NCBI RefSeq assembly: GCF_021462285.1
Contig: NZ_CP082787.1
Location: forward strand, 496,001 to 560,000
Origin: Serratia entomophila
GTDB taxonomy: Bacteria; Pseudomonadota; Gammaproteobacteria; Enterobacterales; Enterobacteriaceae
DNA length: 64,000 bases
Reading direction: 5' to 3'
In this document: positions 24,365 through 32,888 of the stretch, one piece after another
Numbering within the stretch: the first letter of the stretch is position 1
How the letters are laid out: each line of letters starts with the position of its first letter
The notes under the pieces: generated by a model
Seen by the model: only the letters and a program-made list of their open reading frames with translations
What the model was told of the DNA's origin: nothing
Databases searched by the model: none
Program-made: the position numbers and the translations under genes

Positions 24365-24745
24365 ATGCGTACATTTAAAACTTGTTGGTTTAGCAGGAAA
24401 GCTCGGGCTCACGGCATCACCGATAAGGCGTTGTGTCGGGCAGTAAAAGATGTGCAACGCGGTTTGGCTGCGGATTTAGGCGGTGGTGTATTTAAAAAAC
24501 GTCTTAATCATAATCGCGACCGGGCATTGGTATTAGCGAAAAACGGTCGGCACTGGGTGTTTGTTTTTTTGTTTTCCAAGCAGGCCCAGGCCAATATCAC
24601 TGGGGTGGAATTGCAAGCTTTTCGCAAGCTAGCGATGCAATTTGGCGCGTTGAGCGACGACCTGGTCGAGTCCCTGGTTGTGAAAAAAGAATGGATGGAG
24701 ATTTGCCATGAAGCAGGAAAAAACGTTTCGGAGCCCGGCCTTTGA
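24365..24745 (+). CDS. RelE/HigB-type toxin of a toxin-antitoxin pair
   Basis: 126 residues starting MRTFKTCWFSRKARAHGITD. The segment AVKDVQRGLAADLGGGVFKKRL, the dot-like basic run NRDRALVLAKNGRHWVFVFLFSK and KLAMQFGAL are typical of the RelE/HigB-like family that cleaves mRNA on the ribosome. The antitoxin frame starts inside its last 38 bp. In this subfamily the toxin gene comes first, the reverse of RelBE. The pair sits between ldtB and the decayed exbD copy, at the left border of the fimbrial island. Confidence 0.82.
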   Translation: MRTFKTCWFSRKARAHGITDKALCRAVKDVQRGLAADLGGGVFKKRLNHNRDRALVLAKNGRHWVFVFLFSKQAQANITGVELQAFRKLAMQFGALSDDLVESLVVKKEWMEICHEAGKNVSEPGL

Positions 24746-25031
24746 GGCGATTCACAGCGCCGCTGAAGGATTGCATCGTACTGGCGCCATTTCTCTGGAA
24801 ACCCTACGTAGCTTTAATGAGTCTTGTCTTGCTCCGGTCGAGATATTGCAGCCTCAAGAGATCAAAGCCTTGCGTGAGCAGTTACGTTTAAGCCAACCGG
24901 TTTTTGCCCGTTATCTGAATACCAGCGTGTCGACCGTACAGAAATGGGAAACGGGGGTGAAACGGCCGAGCGGCGTGTCGCTCAAGCTGCTTTCGGTCGT
25001 ACGCAAACATGGGCTTCAGGTTTTGTTGTAG
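24708..25031 (+). CDS. XRE-type antitoxin (HigA/NadS-like)
   Basis: 107 residues with a C-terminal helix-turn-helix (IKALREQLRLSQPVFARYLN, then STVQKWETGVKRPSG) of the lambda-repressor type. It overlaps the toxin gene by 38 bp, which couples their translation. It would bind its own promoter and neutralise the toxin. Confidence 0.85.
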   Translation: MKQEKTFRSPAFEAIHSAAEGLHRTGAISLETLRSFNESCLAPVEILQPQEIKALREQLRLSQPVFARYLNTSVSTVQKWETGVKRPSGVSLKLLSVVRKHGLQVLL

Positions 25032-25044
25032 TGGCCGTTTGGGT

Positions 25045-25341
25045 TGTCACTATTTTAACATTGCCCTCTCTGGCCTTGTTTTTATGAAATGCCGGCCCGC
25101 GATTATTCCGATAAAACTATCGCCAATTAATAAGTTATATCTCCGCGTTCACCACCCGTCATTGAAAAAATCCTCGAAAAAACGCCACACTGTGAGAATA
25201 AGATCATCAAAGCGTAACGGAAGGTAAACAAACGCCTCTTAGTTGGCCGCTTTGCTTTTGCAAAGGGGGGGCATGCGCAACTGGAACGAACCGAAGAAGA
25301 AGGCCATCGTCCCCTGGGCGCCGATGAGCGGCTGGTCGTAG
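25045..25341 (+). repeat. Left copy of the exbD 5' region (direct repeat with 37775-38038)
   Basis: About 285 bp of imperfect identity to the region that precedes and starts the intact exbD at 38006. Shared landmarks include TGTCACTATT at the left end, a CGATA-N4/5-TATCG dyad, GTTATATCTCCGCGTTCACC, GGTAAACAAACGCCTC and GCTTTGCTTTTGCAA just before the ATG. It marks the left side of the 12.7-kb fimbrial block. Confidence 0.9.
25273..25341 (+). pseudogene. exbD remnant
   Basis: It starts MRNWNEPKK like the intact exbD (38006), then jumps 153 bp to the part that reads KKAII in the intact gene. The join lies in a repeated GAAGAA stretch. A 1-bp loss then shifts the frame and a stop follows after 22 codons. 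The deleted part contains the only membrane helix, so no function remains. Confidence 0.9.
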
Positions 25342-25380
25342 GGTAGTGGCGTGAGGTCAAAGTGGAAATGAAAAGTGAGT

Positions 25381-25405
25381 ATTAGCCGGGCACAACCCGG
25401 CTAAT
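25381..25405. terminator. Hairpin between the exbD remnant and the FidL-like gene
   Basis: ATTAGCCGGG-CACAA-CCCGGCTAAT, a perfect 10-bp stem, 16 bp after the stop of the leftward ToxS/FidL-like gene. The T-rich run is weak on both strands. Confidence 0.7.
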
Positions 25406-25420
25406 ATTTAATGTGAAAAA

Positions 25421-25903
25421 TTAGTTTAATAGGCCGGCTTTTTTTCCGCATATAACATAAGGAAGAGATCTTTCCTGTATATAGTACACATCATTTCCTA
25501 TTTTATTAAAGCTTATATAGTTTTTGTTTTTGTACTTAGAACTGGATGAAACTAATCCCCGTGGACTGTTGTCGTTCCTCCTTCTATTTTCCTTTGAAAC
25601 GGAAACCGTATAAACGCCATCATGATCCATATCGGAGTAAGTAAATATAAGATCTCTGTCTATAGTGTATCTTTTATCATGGGAAATAAAGCTGCCTATT
25701 TCAGTTTTAAATCCAGTGTTGTCACTGTATAAGAAGTAATTAACGCTCAATCTGATGGTTTCTTTGGTTAATATGTTTGTTTCTTGCAAATAGAAATGAC
25801 AAGAACCTACTAATTCCCTTTTCGTTTTATAGTAGGTAAGTATTAAGCCAAGTGAAATCACCATAAAAGAAATGGCGATGATTATCTTTGCATTTCTAAT
25901 CAT
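25421..25903 (-). CDS. ToxS/FidL-like membrane partner of the neighbouring regulator
   Basis: 160 residues with one N-terminal transmembrane helix (residues 6-24) and a periplasmic domain of about 130 residues rich in Ser, Tyr and Asn. It contains KRYTIDRDLIFTYSDMDHDG, which recalls FidL-type proteins found next to membrane-bound winged-helix regulators. Its start overlaps the regulator stop by 4 bp (ATGA). It probably stabilises or senses with the regulator, as ToxS does for ToxR. Codon use is AT-rich compared with the core genes in the window. Confidence 0.68.
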   Translation of the reverse strand: MIRNAKIIIAISFMVISLGLILTYYKTKRELVGSCHFYLQETNILTKETIRLSVNYFLYSDNTGFKTEIGSFISHDKRYTIDRDLIFTYSDMDHDGVYTVSVSKENRRRNDNSPRGLVSSSSKYKNKNYISFNKIGNDVYYIQERSLPYVICGKKAGLLN

Positions 25904-26646
25904 TTAATCACTCTCGTTGTCACACAATTTTCATGATTATTATTTTTGTTGACCTCGCAATGTCCAATTAGTATGTAGTTACTCATGTTTTCATTTACGG
26001 CATAAAAGATATCATAGCGTTGCGATTTGCAAGAGTTTATAATATCAGTGTGTATCGATATATTTTCCAAAACTTGCTCTTTTGTTGTTTTTATTAAGTT
26101 CCCTAAGGCGTATACGTTGCACTTCCCAACTTTCTCTATTACAGGTGCGGTGTATTCCTTCATTTTTATTTTTTTATCCCATTTGAAATAAGTTAACGAC
26201 ATTGCACTTAAAGAAAAAAGCAAGACTGTAAAAATAAAATAAACCCTACTATTGTTAATAGCCTTGTTTTTAGTTTCTTTTTTTTGTTCAACTCCTTCGC
26301 TTTCAATAAAGTCACTCTCTATTAAGGTCACGTTAGTTGCCAATTGAAACCCGACCTTATGGATGGTAACGATCAGCTTTTCATTTTCTCCTAAACTAAT
26401 GAATGCCCGTCTCAACTCGCTGGTGGCAGAGTAAAGATTATTATTAGACGGCGTTAGGCCAAAATTCTCCCAAACGTTTTTTAACAAATGCTCCCTACTT
26501 AAAACCGCATCACCATGCTGAATGAACTCCATCAGCAATCTGGCAGACTGATTTGATAAGGAAATTTCTATCTCTTCATCTTTCAACGAAGATAGCTGTT
26601 TTGAGTCAGGTGTGAATCTAATCCAGTCATTTATTATATAAAACAT
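25900..26646 (-). CDS. ToxR/CadC-type membrane-anchored transcriptional regulator
   Basis: 248 residues. The N-terminal winged helix (about 1-105; SNQSARLLMEFIQHGDAVLS, then LLKNVWENFGLTPSNNNLYS and LIVTIHKVGFQL) is OmpR-like without a receiver. A single transmembrane helix lies at about residues 133-152, followed by a short periplasmic domain with three Cys. This is the ToxR/CadC layout. It diverges from the fimbrial operon across 372 bp, so fimbrial control is the obvious inference. The gene is AT-rich like its partner, which suggests transfer. Confidence 0.82.
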   Translation of the reverse strand: MFYIINDWIRFTPDSKQLSSLKDEEIEISLSNQSARLLMEFIQHGDAVLSREHLLKNVWENFGLTPSNNNLYSATSELRRAFISLGENEKLIVTIHKVGFQLATNVTLIESDFIESEGVEQKKETKNKAINNSRVYFIFTVLLFSLSAMSLTYFKWDKKIKMKEYTAPVIEKVGKCNVYALGNLIKTTKEQVLENISIHTDIINSCKSQRYDIFYAVNENMSNYILIGHCEVNKNNNHENCVTTRVIK

Positions 26647-27018
26647 TTTATCTCTCTTTCAGTTTTTTCTGATGGGTTTTAACGTTGTTATGATGGTTAG
26701 TCAACCGACAGAAAATATACGGTGTATTCAAACTAAGTGGATTAGTTTAAATAACGTTGTTTATTTTTGTTATTTTTTTGTTTTTTTCTGTTTTTGTTTG
26801 TTTTGTAGTTTTAAATTCTATTTTTTTGATAATTTTTAATACAAATACCTTTTTTTAGTTTTAATGTTTAATCTTTGTCTCGTCGGTAGGGAGGCGGGGC
26901 ATCAGCTCTCATTAGTCTTTACAGGCTTCCTGAGAAAGGAAGAGGGCCGACATACACATACGGATACACCGTGTTTATTCGCATGTTTATTTAAATATCA
27001 TCAAGGAATAACTAAAGA
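26647..27018 (+). promoter_or_regulatory. AT-rich control region between the ToxR-like gene and the fimbrial operon
   Basis: 372 bp without a gene. The centre (26750-26870) consists mainly of T-runs on the + strand, the kind of bent, H-NS-prone DNA often found upstream of fimbrial genes. CTTCCT-GAGAA-AGGAAG at about 26928-26944 is a short dyad in the probable leader. I saw no long inverted repeats like those that bound fimS-type invertible promoters, and no recombinase gene is present. Confidence 0.5.
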
Positions 27019-27549
27019 ATGAAACTGAACAAAATCATGTTAGCCACCGTTGTGACTCTGGGTCTGTCTTCTATGGTGGCACAGGCTGCGAATCAGGGGC
27101 AGGGGGCTGTAAAATTTACTGGGGCGATTATTGATGCACCTTGTTCAATTTCTCCTGAGTCGGTAGATCAGACCGTGGAGCTGGGCCAGGTTTCTAATTC
27201 TTTGTTGAAGAAAGGTGGTAAGTCCACACCAAAAGCATTCACTATCGATCTGGAACACTGTGAGGTTGAAAATGGTAAAAATAATGTTTCCGTGACCTTT
27301 ACCGGCATTGAATCAGCCACTCAGAAAGGCATGCTGAGCATTTCTGGCCAAGCCTCTGGCGCCAGCGTCGCTATTACTGACGCCGGCGGTAAAATCGTCG
27401 AGCTTGGTAAATCCAGCCCGCTGACTGGCGTTAACGAAGGCAATACCGCGCTGCGCTTTGCTGCTTATCTGCAGGGGGATGGCGCATCATCAACAGTCGT
27501 TCCTGGCGATTTCACCGCCGTTGCTGACTTCACCTTAGCCTACCAGTAA
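27019..27549 (+). CDS. Major fimbrial subunit (MrpA/FimA type)
   Basis: 176 residues with a signal peptide (cleavage after MVAQA) and the pilin fold: GAVKFTGAIIDAPCSISPES with the first conserved Cys, LEHCEVENG with the second, and the C-terminal beta-zipper FTAVADFTLAYQ with the penultimate Tyr. The glycine 14 residues from the end and the alternating hydrophobic N-terminal strand are donor-strand features. First gene of the operon; a stable hairpin follows, which would raise its expression over the downstream genes. Confidence 0.92.
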   Translation: MKLNKIMLATVVTLGLSSMVAQAANQGQGAVKFTGAIIDAPCSISPESVDQTVELGQVSNSLLKKGGKSTPKAFTIDLEHCEVENGKNNVSVTFTGIESATQKGMLSISGQASGASVAITDAGGKIVELGKSSPLTGVNEGNTALRFAAYLQGDGASSTVVPGDFTAVADFTLAYQ

Positions 27550-27578
27550 TTGTTTTAACGATTATTTCTTAGTGCGAT

Positions 27579-27607
27579 TTGGCATGCGGGCAAAGCCTGC
27601 ATGCCAA
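27579..27607 (+). terminator. Intra-operon hairpin after the major pilin gene
   Basis: TTGGCATGC and GCATGCCAA form a 9-bp stem extended by GGGC/GCCT around AAA. It lacks a T-run, so it is more likely an mRNA-stabilising or attenuating structure that sets major pilin above the minor components. Confidence 0.75.
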
Positions 27608-27639
27608 CTTAAACAGCGCGAGGAATGAGGGAGATATAA

Positions 27640-28167
27640 ATGCGTATCATAGTGTTTACTTGCATATTTATAACCAGCTTGATGCCCGCTATGGCAGGGA
27701 ATACCTATTTTGGTTGGGGAGTGGTAAATATGCAAGGAGCCATTATTGATACGGCCTGTGCCATCGCCATTGAGAGTCGCGATCAGTCTATCGATATGGA
27801 TGTGGTGCCACTGGCCGATATTACGCGCGACGGACAAGGACGAAGAAAACCTTTTTCTATCGAATTGGTTAATTGTGAGCTTGAACGTCAGCAGGGTAAA
27901 AAACCGAGTTGGACGCAATTCCAGGTGACCTTTGATGGTGATGCGGAAGGTGACTTATTTGGTGTTCGTGGCGAAGCCTCTGGCATCGCTCTGCAAATTA
28001 CTGATGAGCTCGGGAATATTGCGCTGCCGGGTCGCCCTTTGCCGCGGGAAGATATTTTTTCGGGAAATATGAGGCTGAATTATAACCTCAGGCTGGTCGC
28101 TAACCAGCATGCACTGAAATCCGGAGATTATTTTTCTTCTATCCGCTTCAAACTTGATTATTTCTGA
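27640..28167 (+). CDS. Fimbrial subunit, probable anchor/terminator (MrpB/PapH type)
   Basis: 175 residues; signal peptide ends at MPAMA. Pilin features: VNMQGAIIDTACAIAIES with the first Cys, LVNCELERQ with the second, and a C-terminal SIRFKLDYF that ends in Phe rather than the usual Tyr/Gln. Second position in the operon and divergence from the major subunit fit the MrpB/PapH class, which stops growth and anchors the rod. The role is inferred from order. Confidence 0.8.
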   Translation: MRIIVFTCIFITSLMPAMAGNTYFGWGVVNMQGAIIDTACAIAIESRDQSIDMDVVPLADITRDGQGRRKPFSIELVNCELERQQGKKPSWTQFQVTFDGDAEGDLFGVRGEASGIALQITDELGNIALPGRPLPREDIFSGNMRLNYNLRLVANQHALKSGDYFSSIRFKLDYF

Positions 28168-28229
28168 AGGGAATAAAGCGACGCCAATATCGGCGGGACA
28201 GGGCGAATAACGATTAAAGGTTGAAAGGT

Positions 28230-30803
28230 ATGAGAGTGTCGCTTTCTGGGAAATGGGTGCGCCTTCAGACGCTGGGGCTGTGTATTTCTCTGGCGCTGGG
28301 GACGCCGTCGACAGTGGTGTTCGCTGCCGAAGAGATCCAATTCAACACCGACGTGCTGGACGTTAATGACCGGAAAAATATTGACCTGAGCCAGTTTGCG
28401 CGCGGGGGATACATCATGCCGGGCGCTTACGGCATGGTGGTGCACATTAATAAGAATGAGCTGCCGGAGAAGCCGATTCAGTTCTACGTGCCGGAAAATG
28501 ATCCGAACGGCAGCCGGGCCTGTATCAATAAGGCCCTGGTCGAACAATTGGGCCTCAAAGAGAGCGCAATGAAGGGCCTCACCTGGTGGCATCAGGGGGA
28601 GTGCCTGGATGAGGGCAGCGTGGCGGGCATGTCGGTAAAAGGGGATCTTTCCACTTCTTCTCTCTACCTGAGCATTCCGCAGGCGTTCCTCGAGTATACC
28701 GACGAGAACTGGGATCCGCCGTCGCGCTGGGATGAGGGCATCCCTGGGCTGCTGTTCGATTACAACCTCAATGCCCGGACGCAAAAGAACCAGCGTAGCG
28801 GAACCAACGGCTACTCGCTGAGCGGCAACGGCACCGCCGGCGCCAACCTGGGTGCCTGGCGACTGCGCGCCGACTGGCAGGCCAACCTGGATCACCAGAC
28901 CGGAGCGGGCTTATCGACCAGCAAACAGCTGGACTGGGGCCGCTACTATGCCTACCGGGCAGTGCCGTCGCTGCGTTCGAAAATGACGCTGGGAGAAAGC
29001 TACCTTGACTCCGGCATGTTCGACAGCTTCCGTTTCACCGGGGCCAGCCTGGTCTCGGACGACAACATGCTGCCGCCCAACCTGCGCGGTTACGCGCCGG
29101 AAGTCTCCGGCGTGGCCAGGACCAATGCCAAAGTGACCGTCAGCCAGCAGGGGCGGGTGCTGTACGAGACCACTGTGGCGGCCGGGCCGTTCCGTATCCA
29201 GGACATCAACGATGCGGTTAGCGGCGAGCTGAACGTGCGCGTGGAAGAGCAGGATGGCGGCGTGCAGGAGTTTGTGATGAACACCGCCAGTATCCCGTAC
29301 CTGACGCGCCCAGGCTCGGTGCGCTTCAAGCTGGCGGCGGGCAAGCCTTCCGACTTCGGGCACCATGCGCGCGGGCCGCTGTTCGGCACCGGCGAGTTTT
29401 CCTGGGGGGTGAGCAACGGTTGGTCACTGTACGGCGGTGCGCTGGCGGGCGGCGACTACAACGCGCTGTCGCTGGGTATCGGCCGGGATCTGATGGTGCT
29501 GGGAGCGCTGTCGTTCGACGCCACCCAATCGCGGGCGCGGTTGCCGCAGGAGGGCGGTACGCTCAGCGGCGGTTCTTACCGTCTGAGCTACTCAAAGAAC
29601 TTCGACGAATACGACAGCCAGGTAACCTTCGCCGGCTATCGCTTCTCGGAGCAGAACTTCATGAGCATGAACGAGTATCTGGACGCCCGTGACTACGGCG
29701 AGCGCACCGGCGGTGGCAAGGAGATGTACACCATCACCTTCAACAAGCACTTCCGCGACTGGGGGCTGAGCAGCTATCTCAACTACAGCCACGAGACGTA
29801 CTGGGATCGCCCGGCCAACAACCGCTACAACCTGACGCTGTCGCGCTATTTCGACGTGGGGCGGTTCCGCAACGTGAGCCTGTCGCTGTCGGCCTACCGC
29901 AACGAATACAACGGCACTAAAGACGACGGCGCGTACCTGTCGCTGTCGATGCCGTGGGGGGATCGCTCGACCCTGGGCTACAACACCACGCTCAACCGCA
30001 GCGACGCGACGCATCGGGTGAGCTATTACGACCGGGTCGACGAGCGCAACAACTACCAGCTGAGTACCGGCGCGTCGCGCAGCGGCGCCAGCCTGAGCGG
30101 GTATTACACCCACGATGGCGATCTGACTCAGATGAGCGCCAACGCCAGCTACCAGGAGGGGCGTTACCGCGCGGTCGGGCTGTCGGCCCAGGGGGGCATG
30201 ACGCTGACGGCCGAGGGCGGAGCGCTGCACCGCAGCGGTTCGGGGGGAGGGACTCGCATGCTGATCGACACCCACGGCGTGCCGGAGGTGCCGGTGCGCG
30301 GCTACGGCAGCGTCAGCCGCACCAACGCCTGGGGCAAGGCGGTGATTGGCGATGTGAACAGCTACTACCGCAACAAGGCCAGCATCGACCTGAACCAGCT
30401 GGGTGACAACGCCGAGGCTATCACTTCAGTCGTGCAGGCGACGCTGACAGAGGGGGCGATCGGTTACCGCCAGTTTGAGGTGATTGCCGGTGAGAAGGCG
30501 ATGGCGGTGATCAAACTGGCCGACGGCAGCGAACCGCCGTTCGGCGCCAGGGTGTTGAACGCCCGCAAGCAGGAGACCGGCATCGTCAGCGAAGGCGGCA
30601 GCGTATATCTGGGCGGCATCAACGCCGGCGAGACGATGAGGGTGCACTGGAACGGCGGGGCGCAGTGCGAGGTGCGCCTGCCGGCGCCGCTGCCGGCAGA
30701 TATGCTGATGAACACCTTGTTGCTGCCGTGCCATCCGTTGGATAAGCCGGCGATGGAGCCGAGACAGGATGCAAAATCGTCATCGCCGAGTGATGACGTT
30801 TAA
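28230..30803 (+). CDS. Fimbrial outer-membrane usher
   Basis: 857 residues. Start at the ATG at 28230 (AAAGG nine bases before); a TTG three codons earlier is less likely. Signal peptide to about residue 33, then an N-terminal chaperone-binding domain (FNTDVLDVNDRKNIDLSQF), a 24-strand beta-barrel with the plug (GYAPEVSGVARTNAKVTVSQ, PGPFRIQDIND-like AAGPFRIQDINDA) and C-terminal domains ending in a Cys pair (GGAQCEVRLP and LLPCHP). It forms the pore that assembles and exports the pilus. The length is normal for the family. Confidence 0.96.
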   Translation: MRVSLSGKWVRLQTLGLCISLALGTPSTVVFAAEEIQFNTDVLDVNDRKNIDLSQFARGGYIMPGAYGMVVHINKNELPEKPIQFYVPENDPNGSRACINKALVEQLGLKESAMKGLTWWHQGECLDEGSVAGMSVKGDLSTSSLYLSIPQAFLEYTDENWDPPSRWDEGIPGLLFDYNLNARTQKNQRSGTNGYSLSGNGTAGANLGAWRLRADWQANLDHQTGAGLSTSKQLDWGRYYAYRAVPSLRSKMTLGESYLDSGMFDSFRFTGASLVSDDNMLPPNLRGYAPEVSGVARTNAKVTVSQQGRVLYETTVAAGPFRIQDINDAVSGELNVRVEEQDGGVQEFVMNTASIPYLTRPGSVRFKLAAGKPSDFGHHARGPLFGTGEFSWGVSNGWSLYGGALAGGDYNALSLGIGRDLMVLGALSFDATQSRARLPQEGGTLSGGSYRLSYSKNFDEYDSQVTFAGYRFSEQNFMSMNEYLDARDYGERTGGGKEMYTITFNKHFRDWGLSSYLNYSHETYWDRPANNRYNLTLSRYFDVGRFRNVSLSLSAYRNEYNGTKDDGAYLSLSMPWGDRSTLGYNTTLNRSDATHRVSYYDRVDERNNYQLSTGASRSGASLSGYYTHDGDLTQMSANASYQEGRYRAVGLSAQGGMTLTAEGGALHRSGSGGGTRMLIDTHGVPEVPVRGYGSVSRTNAWGKAVIGDVNSYYRNKASIDLNQLGDNAEAITSVVQATLTEGAIGYRQFEVIAGEKAMAVIKLADGSEPPFGARVLNARKQETGIVSEGGSVYLGGINAGETMRVHWNGGAQCEVRLPAPLPADMLMNTLLLPCHPLDKPAMEPRQDAKSSSPSDDV

Positions 30804-30822
30804 CCCGCAATCAATAATGTTG

Positions 30823-30840
30823 CCAGGCCGCAGGGCCTGG
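30823..30840 (+). other. Short hairpin between usher and chaperone genes
   Basis: CCAGGCC-GCAG-GGCCTGG, 20 bp after the usher stop. No T-run; probably an mRNA-processing or stability structure. Confidence 0.55.
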
Positions 30841-30869
30841 AATGAGAAGAGAGGCGCAAGAGCGAAGTG

Positions 30870-31661
30870 ATGATGACGAAACACAGAGAACAGGGCTCGG
30901 CGGCGTTCGTGAGCAAACGCAGCTTAAGCAGGGCGGCGTTGGCCGTCGCCCTGTTGGGCGCGGTGGCGCAGCAGCAGGCCCAGGCGGCGATCGCGCTGGA
31001 TCGCACCCGAGTGGTGTTCGACGGCGGCCAGAGGTCGGTGAGCCTGAACGTCAGCAACCAGAACAAGCAGCTGCCATACCTGGCGCAGGGTTGGATTGAG
31101 GATGAGGAAGGCAGCAAGATCCAGAGCCCCCTGACGGTGTTGCCGCCGGTGCAGCGCATCGAGCCGGGCAAGCCGAGCCAGGTGAAAATCCAGGCGTTGC
31201 CGGCGGCGAAGCTGCTGCCGCAGGACCGTGAGACGGTCTATTACTTCAACCTGCGGGAGATCCCGCCAAAGAGCAATAAGCCGAATACGCTGCAGATTGC
31301 GCTGCAAACGCGCATCAAGCTGTTCTACCGGCCGTCGGGCATTGCGATGGAGAAGAACGCACCGCCGCCGCAGGAGCAGCTGACGCTGAGCCGGCAGGGC
31401 GACAGCTACCTGGTGAACAACCCGACGCCGTACTACGTCACCCTGGTGGATGCGGGTAACAAGAAAGGTGGTCCCGGCGTCAAAGGCTTCGCACCGATGA
31501 TGGTGCCTCCGAAGGGCAGCCTGCCGCTGACGGTCAGCGCGGCCAGCGTGGGGAACAGCCCGGTACTGACCTACGTCAACGACTACGGCGGCCGCCCGCA
31601 GCTGAGTTTCAGCTGCAGCGGCGCTACGTGCGCGGTGGTGCCGGAGAAGAAAGGCGGGTAA
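30870..31661 (+). CDS. Periplasmic fimbrial chaperone (PapD family)
   Basis: 263 residues, with an unusually long N-terminal region before the signal peptide core (cleavage near QAQA-AI, about residue 39). The mature protein has RTRVVFDGGQRSVSLNVSN (G1 strand region), YLAQGWIEDEEG, the FNLREIPP motif and the conserved basic residues (Arg in DRTRVVF, Lys in RIKLFYRP) that anchor the pilin C-terminus. A disulfide pair is present near the C-terminus (SFSCSGATCAVV), as in FimC/PapD-like subsets. Three overlapping starts exist (GTG 30867, ATG 30870, ATG 30873). Confidence 0.94.
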   Translation: MMTKHREQGSAAFVSKRSLSRAALAVALLGAVAQQQAQAAIALDRTRVVFDGGQRSVSLNVSNQNKQLPYLAQGWIEDEEGSKIQSPLTVLPPVQRIEPGKPSQVKIQALPAAKLLPQDRETVYYFNLREIPPKSNKPNTLQIALQTRIKLFYRPSGIAMEKNAPPPQEQLTLSRQGDSYLVNNPTPYYVTLVDAGNKKGGPGVKGFAPMMVPPKGSLPLTVSAASVGNSPVLTYVNDYGGRPQLSFSCSGATCAVVPEKKGG

Positions 31662-31697
31662 CCGCTCCAGACAATAGCAGTGACGCGGGAGGCGACA

Positions 31698-32354
31698 ATG
31701 GCAAAGAACACGGGCAGCAAGGCGCAGTTCGTCCCCTGGCTCAGTGAGTTGCGTTATTACGGGACGCTGGGCGGGCTGGCGCTGATGGTGCCGCTGACCC
31801 TGGGGATGACGCTGTGGCTGCTGCCGTCGGCGCAGGCGGTGGACAACTGGAACGTCGACGGGGCGAATGGCACTTTGTATGTGCACGGTGCGCTGACGGA
31901 GAGCGCCTGCCGGCTGGAGATGACCAGCGCGCGCCAGGATATCGCGCTGGGCGAAACGGGTACGGGGCGGCTGCAGGCGGTCGGTTCCCAGGGCGAGCCG
32001 GTAAGGTTCGAGCTGCGTCTGGCGGACTGCCTGCGCAACTCGGCGGGCAGCCGCGACCTGCGCCGCGGCGGCACGGTCAGCGCGGACGGCCAGCCGGCAG
32101 TAACGGTGAGCTTTCGGGCCGTGCGCGATGCGGATAACTCGCAGCTGGTGAAGGCGGAGGGCGTTTCCGGGCTTGGATTGCGCCTGGAAGATGCGCGGGG
32201 CGACGATGTCCGGCTGGGCAGCCGCGGCGCGCCGCTGCTGCTGATGCCAGGGCAGGATACGCTGACCTATAGGGTTATCCCTGAACGGACGCCGGCGAAT
32301 CTGATGGCGGGGAGCTATCGGGCCGTGGTGGACTTTCATCTGAGCTATGACTGA
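31698..32354 (+). CDS. Minor fimbrial subunit (MrpE-like)
   Basis: 218 residues. The leader is long, with a hydrophobic core at about residues 24-45 (LGGLALMVPLTLGMTLWLL) and cleavage after SAQA. The mature part is a pilin domain: GTLYVHGALTESACRLEMTS (first Cys), FELRLADCLRNS (second Cys) and a closing AVVDFHLSYD. It is longer than the major subunit. Order after the chaperone matches MrpE of Mrp-type operons. The exact role (adaptor) is inferred. Confidence 0.82.
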   Translation: MAKNTGSKAQFVPWLSELRYYGTLGGLALMVPLTLGMTLWLLPSAQAVDNWNVDGANGTLYVHGALTESACRLEMTSARQDIALGETGTGRLQAVGSQGEPVRFELRLADCLRNSAGSRDLRRGGTVSADGQPAVTVSFRAVRDADNSQLVKAEGVSGLGLRLEDARGDDVRLGSRGAPLLLMPGQDTLTYRVIPERTPANLMAGSYRAVVDFHLSYD

Positions 32355-32382
32355 GGCGGGCAGTACGATGGAGAGAGCCGTA

Positions 32383-32877
32383 ATGACGCTGAACGACCGG
32401 CTGGTCCGGCGTGGTCTGGCGGGCCTGCTGGCCGCCCTGCCGCTGCTGGCCCAGGCGTCGAACTCGGTCACGGTGACGGTGAAAGTCACCGTAGTTGAGC
32501 AGCCGCCGTGCGTTATCAATAACGACAGGGTAATTGAAGTGGACTTTGGTGACATTATCGCACCGCGGGTGGATGGCAACCAATATCTGCAAACGGTCGA
32601 TTACAGCCTGGAGTGCAAGGGACAAATGACCAACGCGATGAGGCTGGCCATCCAGGGTAACCCCACCCCGTTTGATAACACGGCCCTGCAAACCAATGTG
32701 GCGGACTTCGGCATTGCGATACGGGCTGACGGTCAGCCGCTGCCGCTAAACAATTGGATGAATTTCACTTACCCGAACAAGCCTGTGTTGCAGGCGGTGC
32801 CGGTGAAACGAGCAGGGGTAACCTTGCCGGGCGGGGATTTTAGCGCCGGCGCCACGCTGATGGTGCATTACCAGTGA
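32383..32877 (+). CDS. Minor fimbrial subunit (MrpF/PapF-like adaptor)
   Basis: 164 residues from the ATG at 32383 (GGAGAG upstream); another ATG at 32368 would lengthen the leader. Signal peptide ends at LLAQA. Pilin elements: VTVKVTVVEQPPCVINND, VDFGDIIAPRVDG, YSLECKG and a closing FSAGATLMVHYQ. It is followed at 11 bp by a paralogous subunit that shares VDFGD-type and FxAGATL motifs, so the two arose by duplication. Confidence 0.82.
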   Translation: MTLNDRLVRRGLAGLLAALPLLAQASNSVTVTVKVTVVEQPPCVINNDRVIEVDFGDIIAPRVDGNQYLQTVDYSLECKGQMTNAMRLAIQGNPTPFDNTALQTNVADFGIAIRADGQPLPLNNWMNFTYPNKPVLQAVPVKRAGVTLPGGDFSAGATLMVHYQ

Positions 32878-32888
32878 AGGAGGGGATC

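Noticed and set aside
26647..27018. fimS-like invertible promoter for the fimbrial operon
   Set aside because: No long flanking inverted repeats and no recombinase gene nearby.
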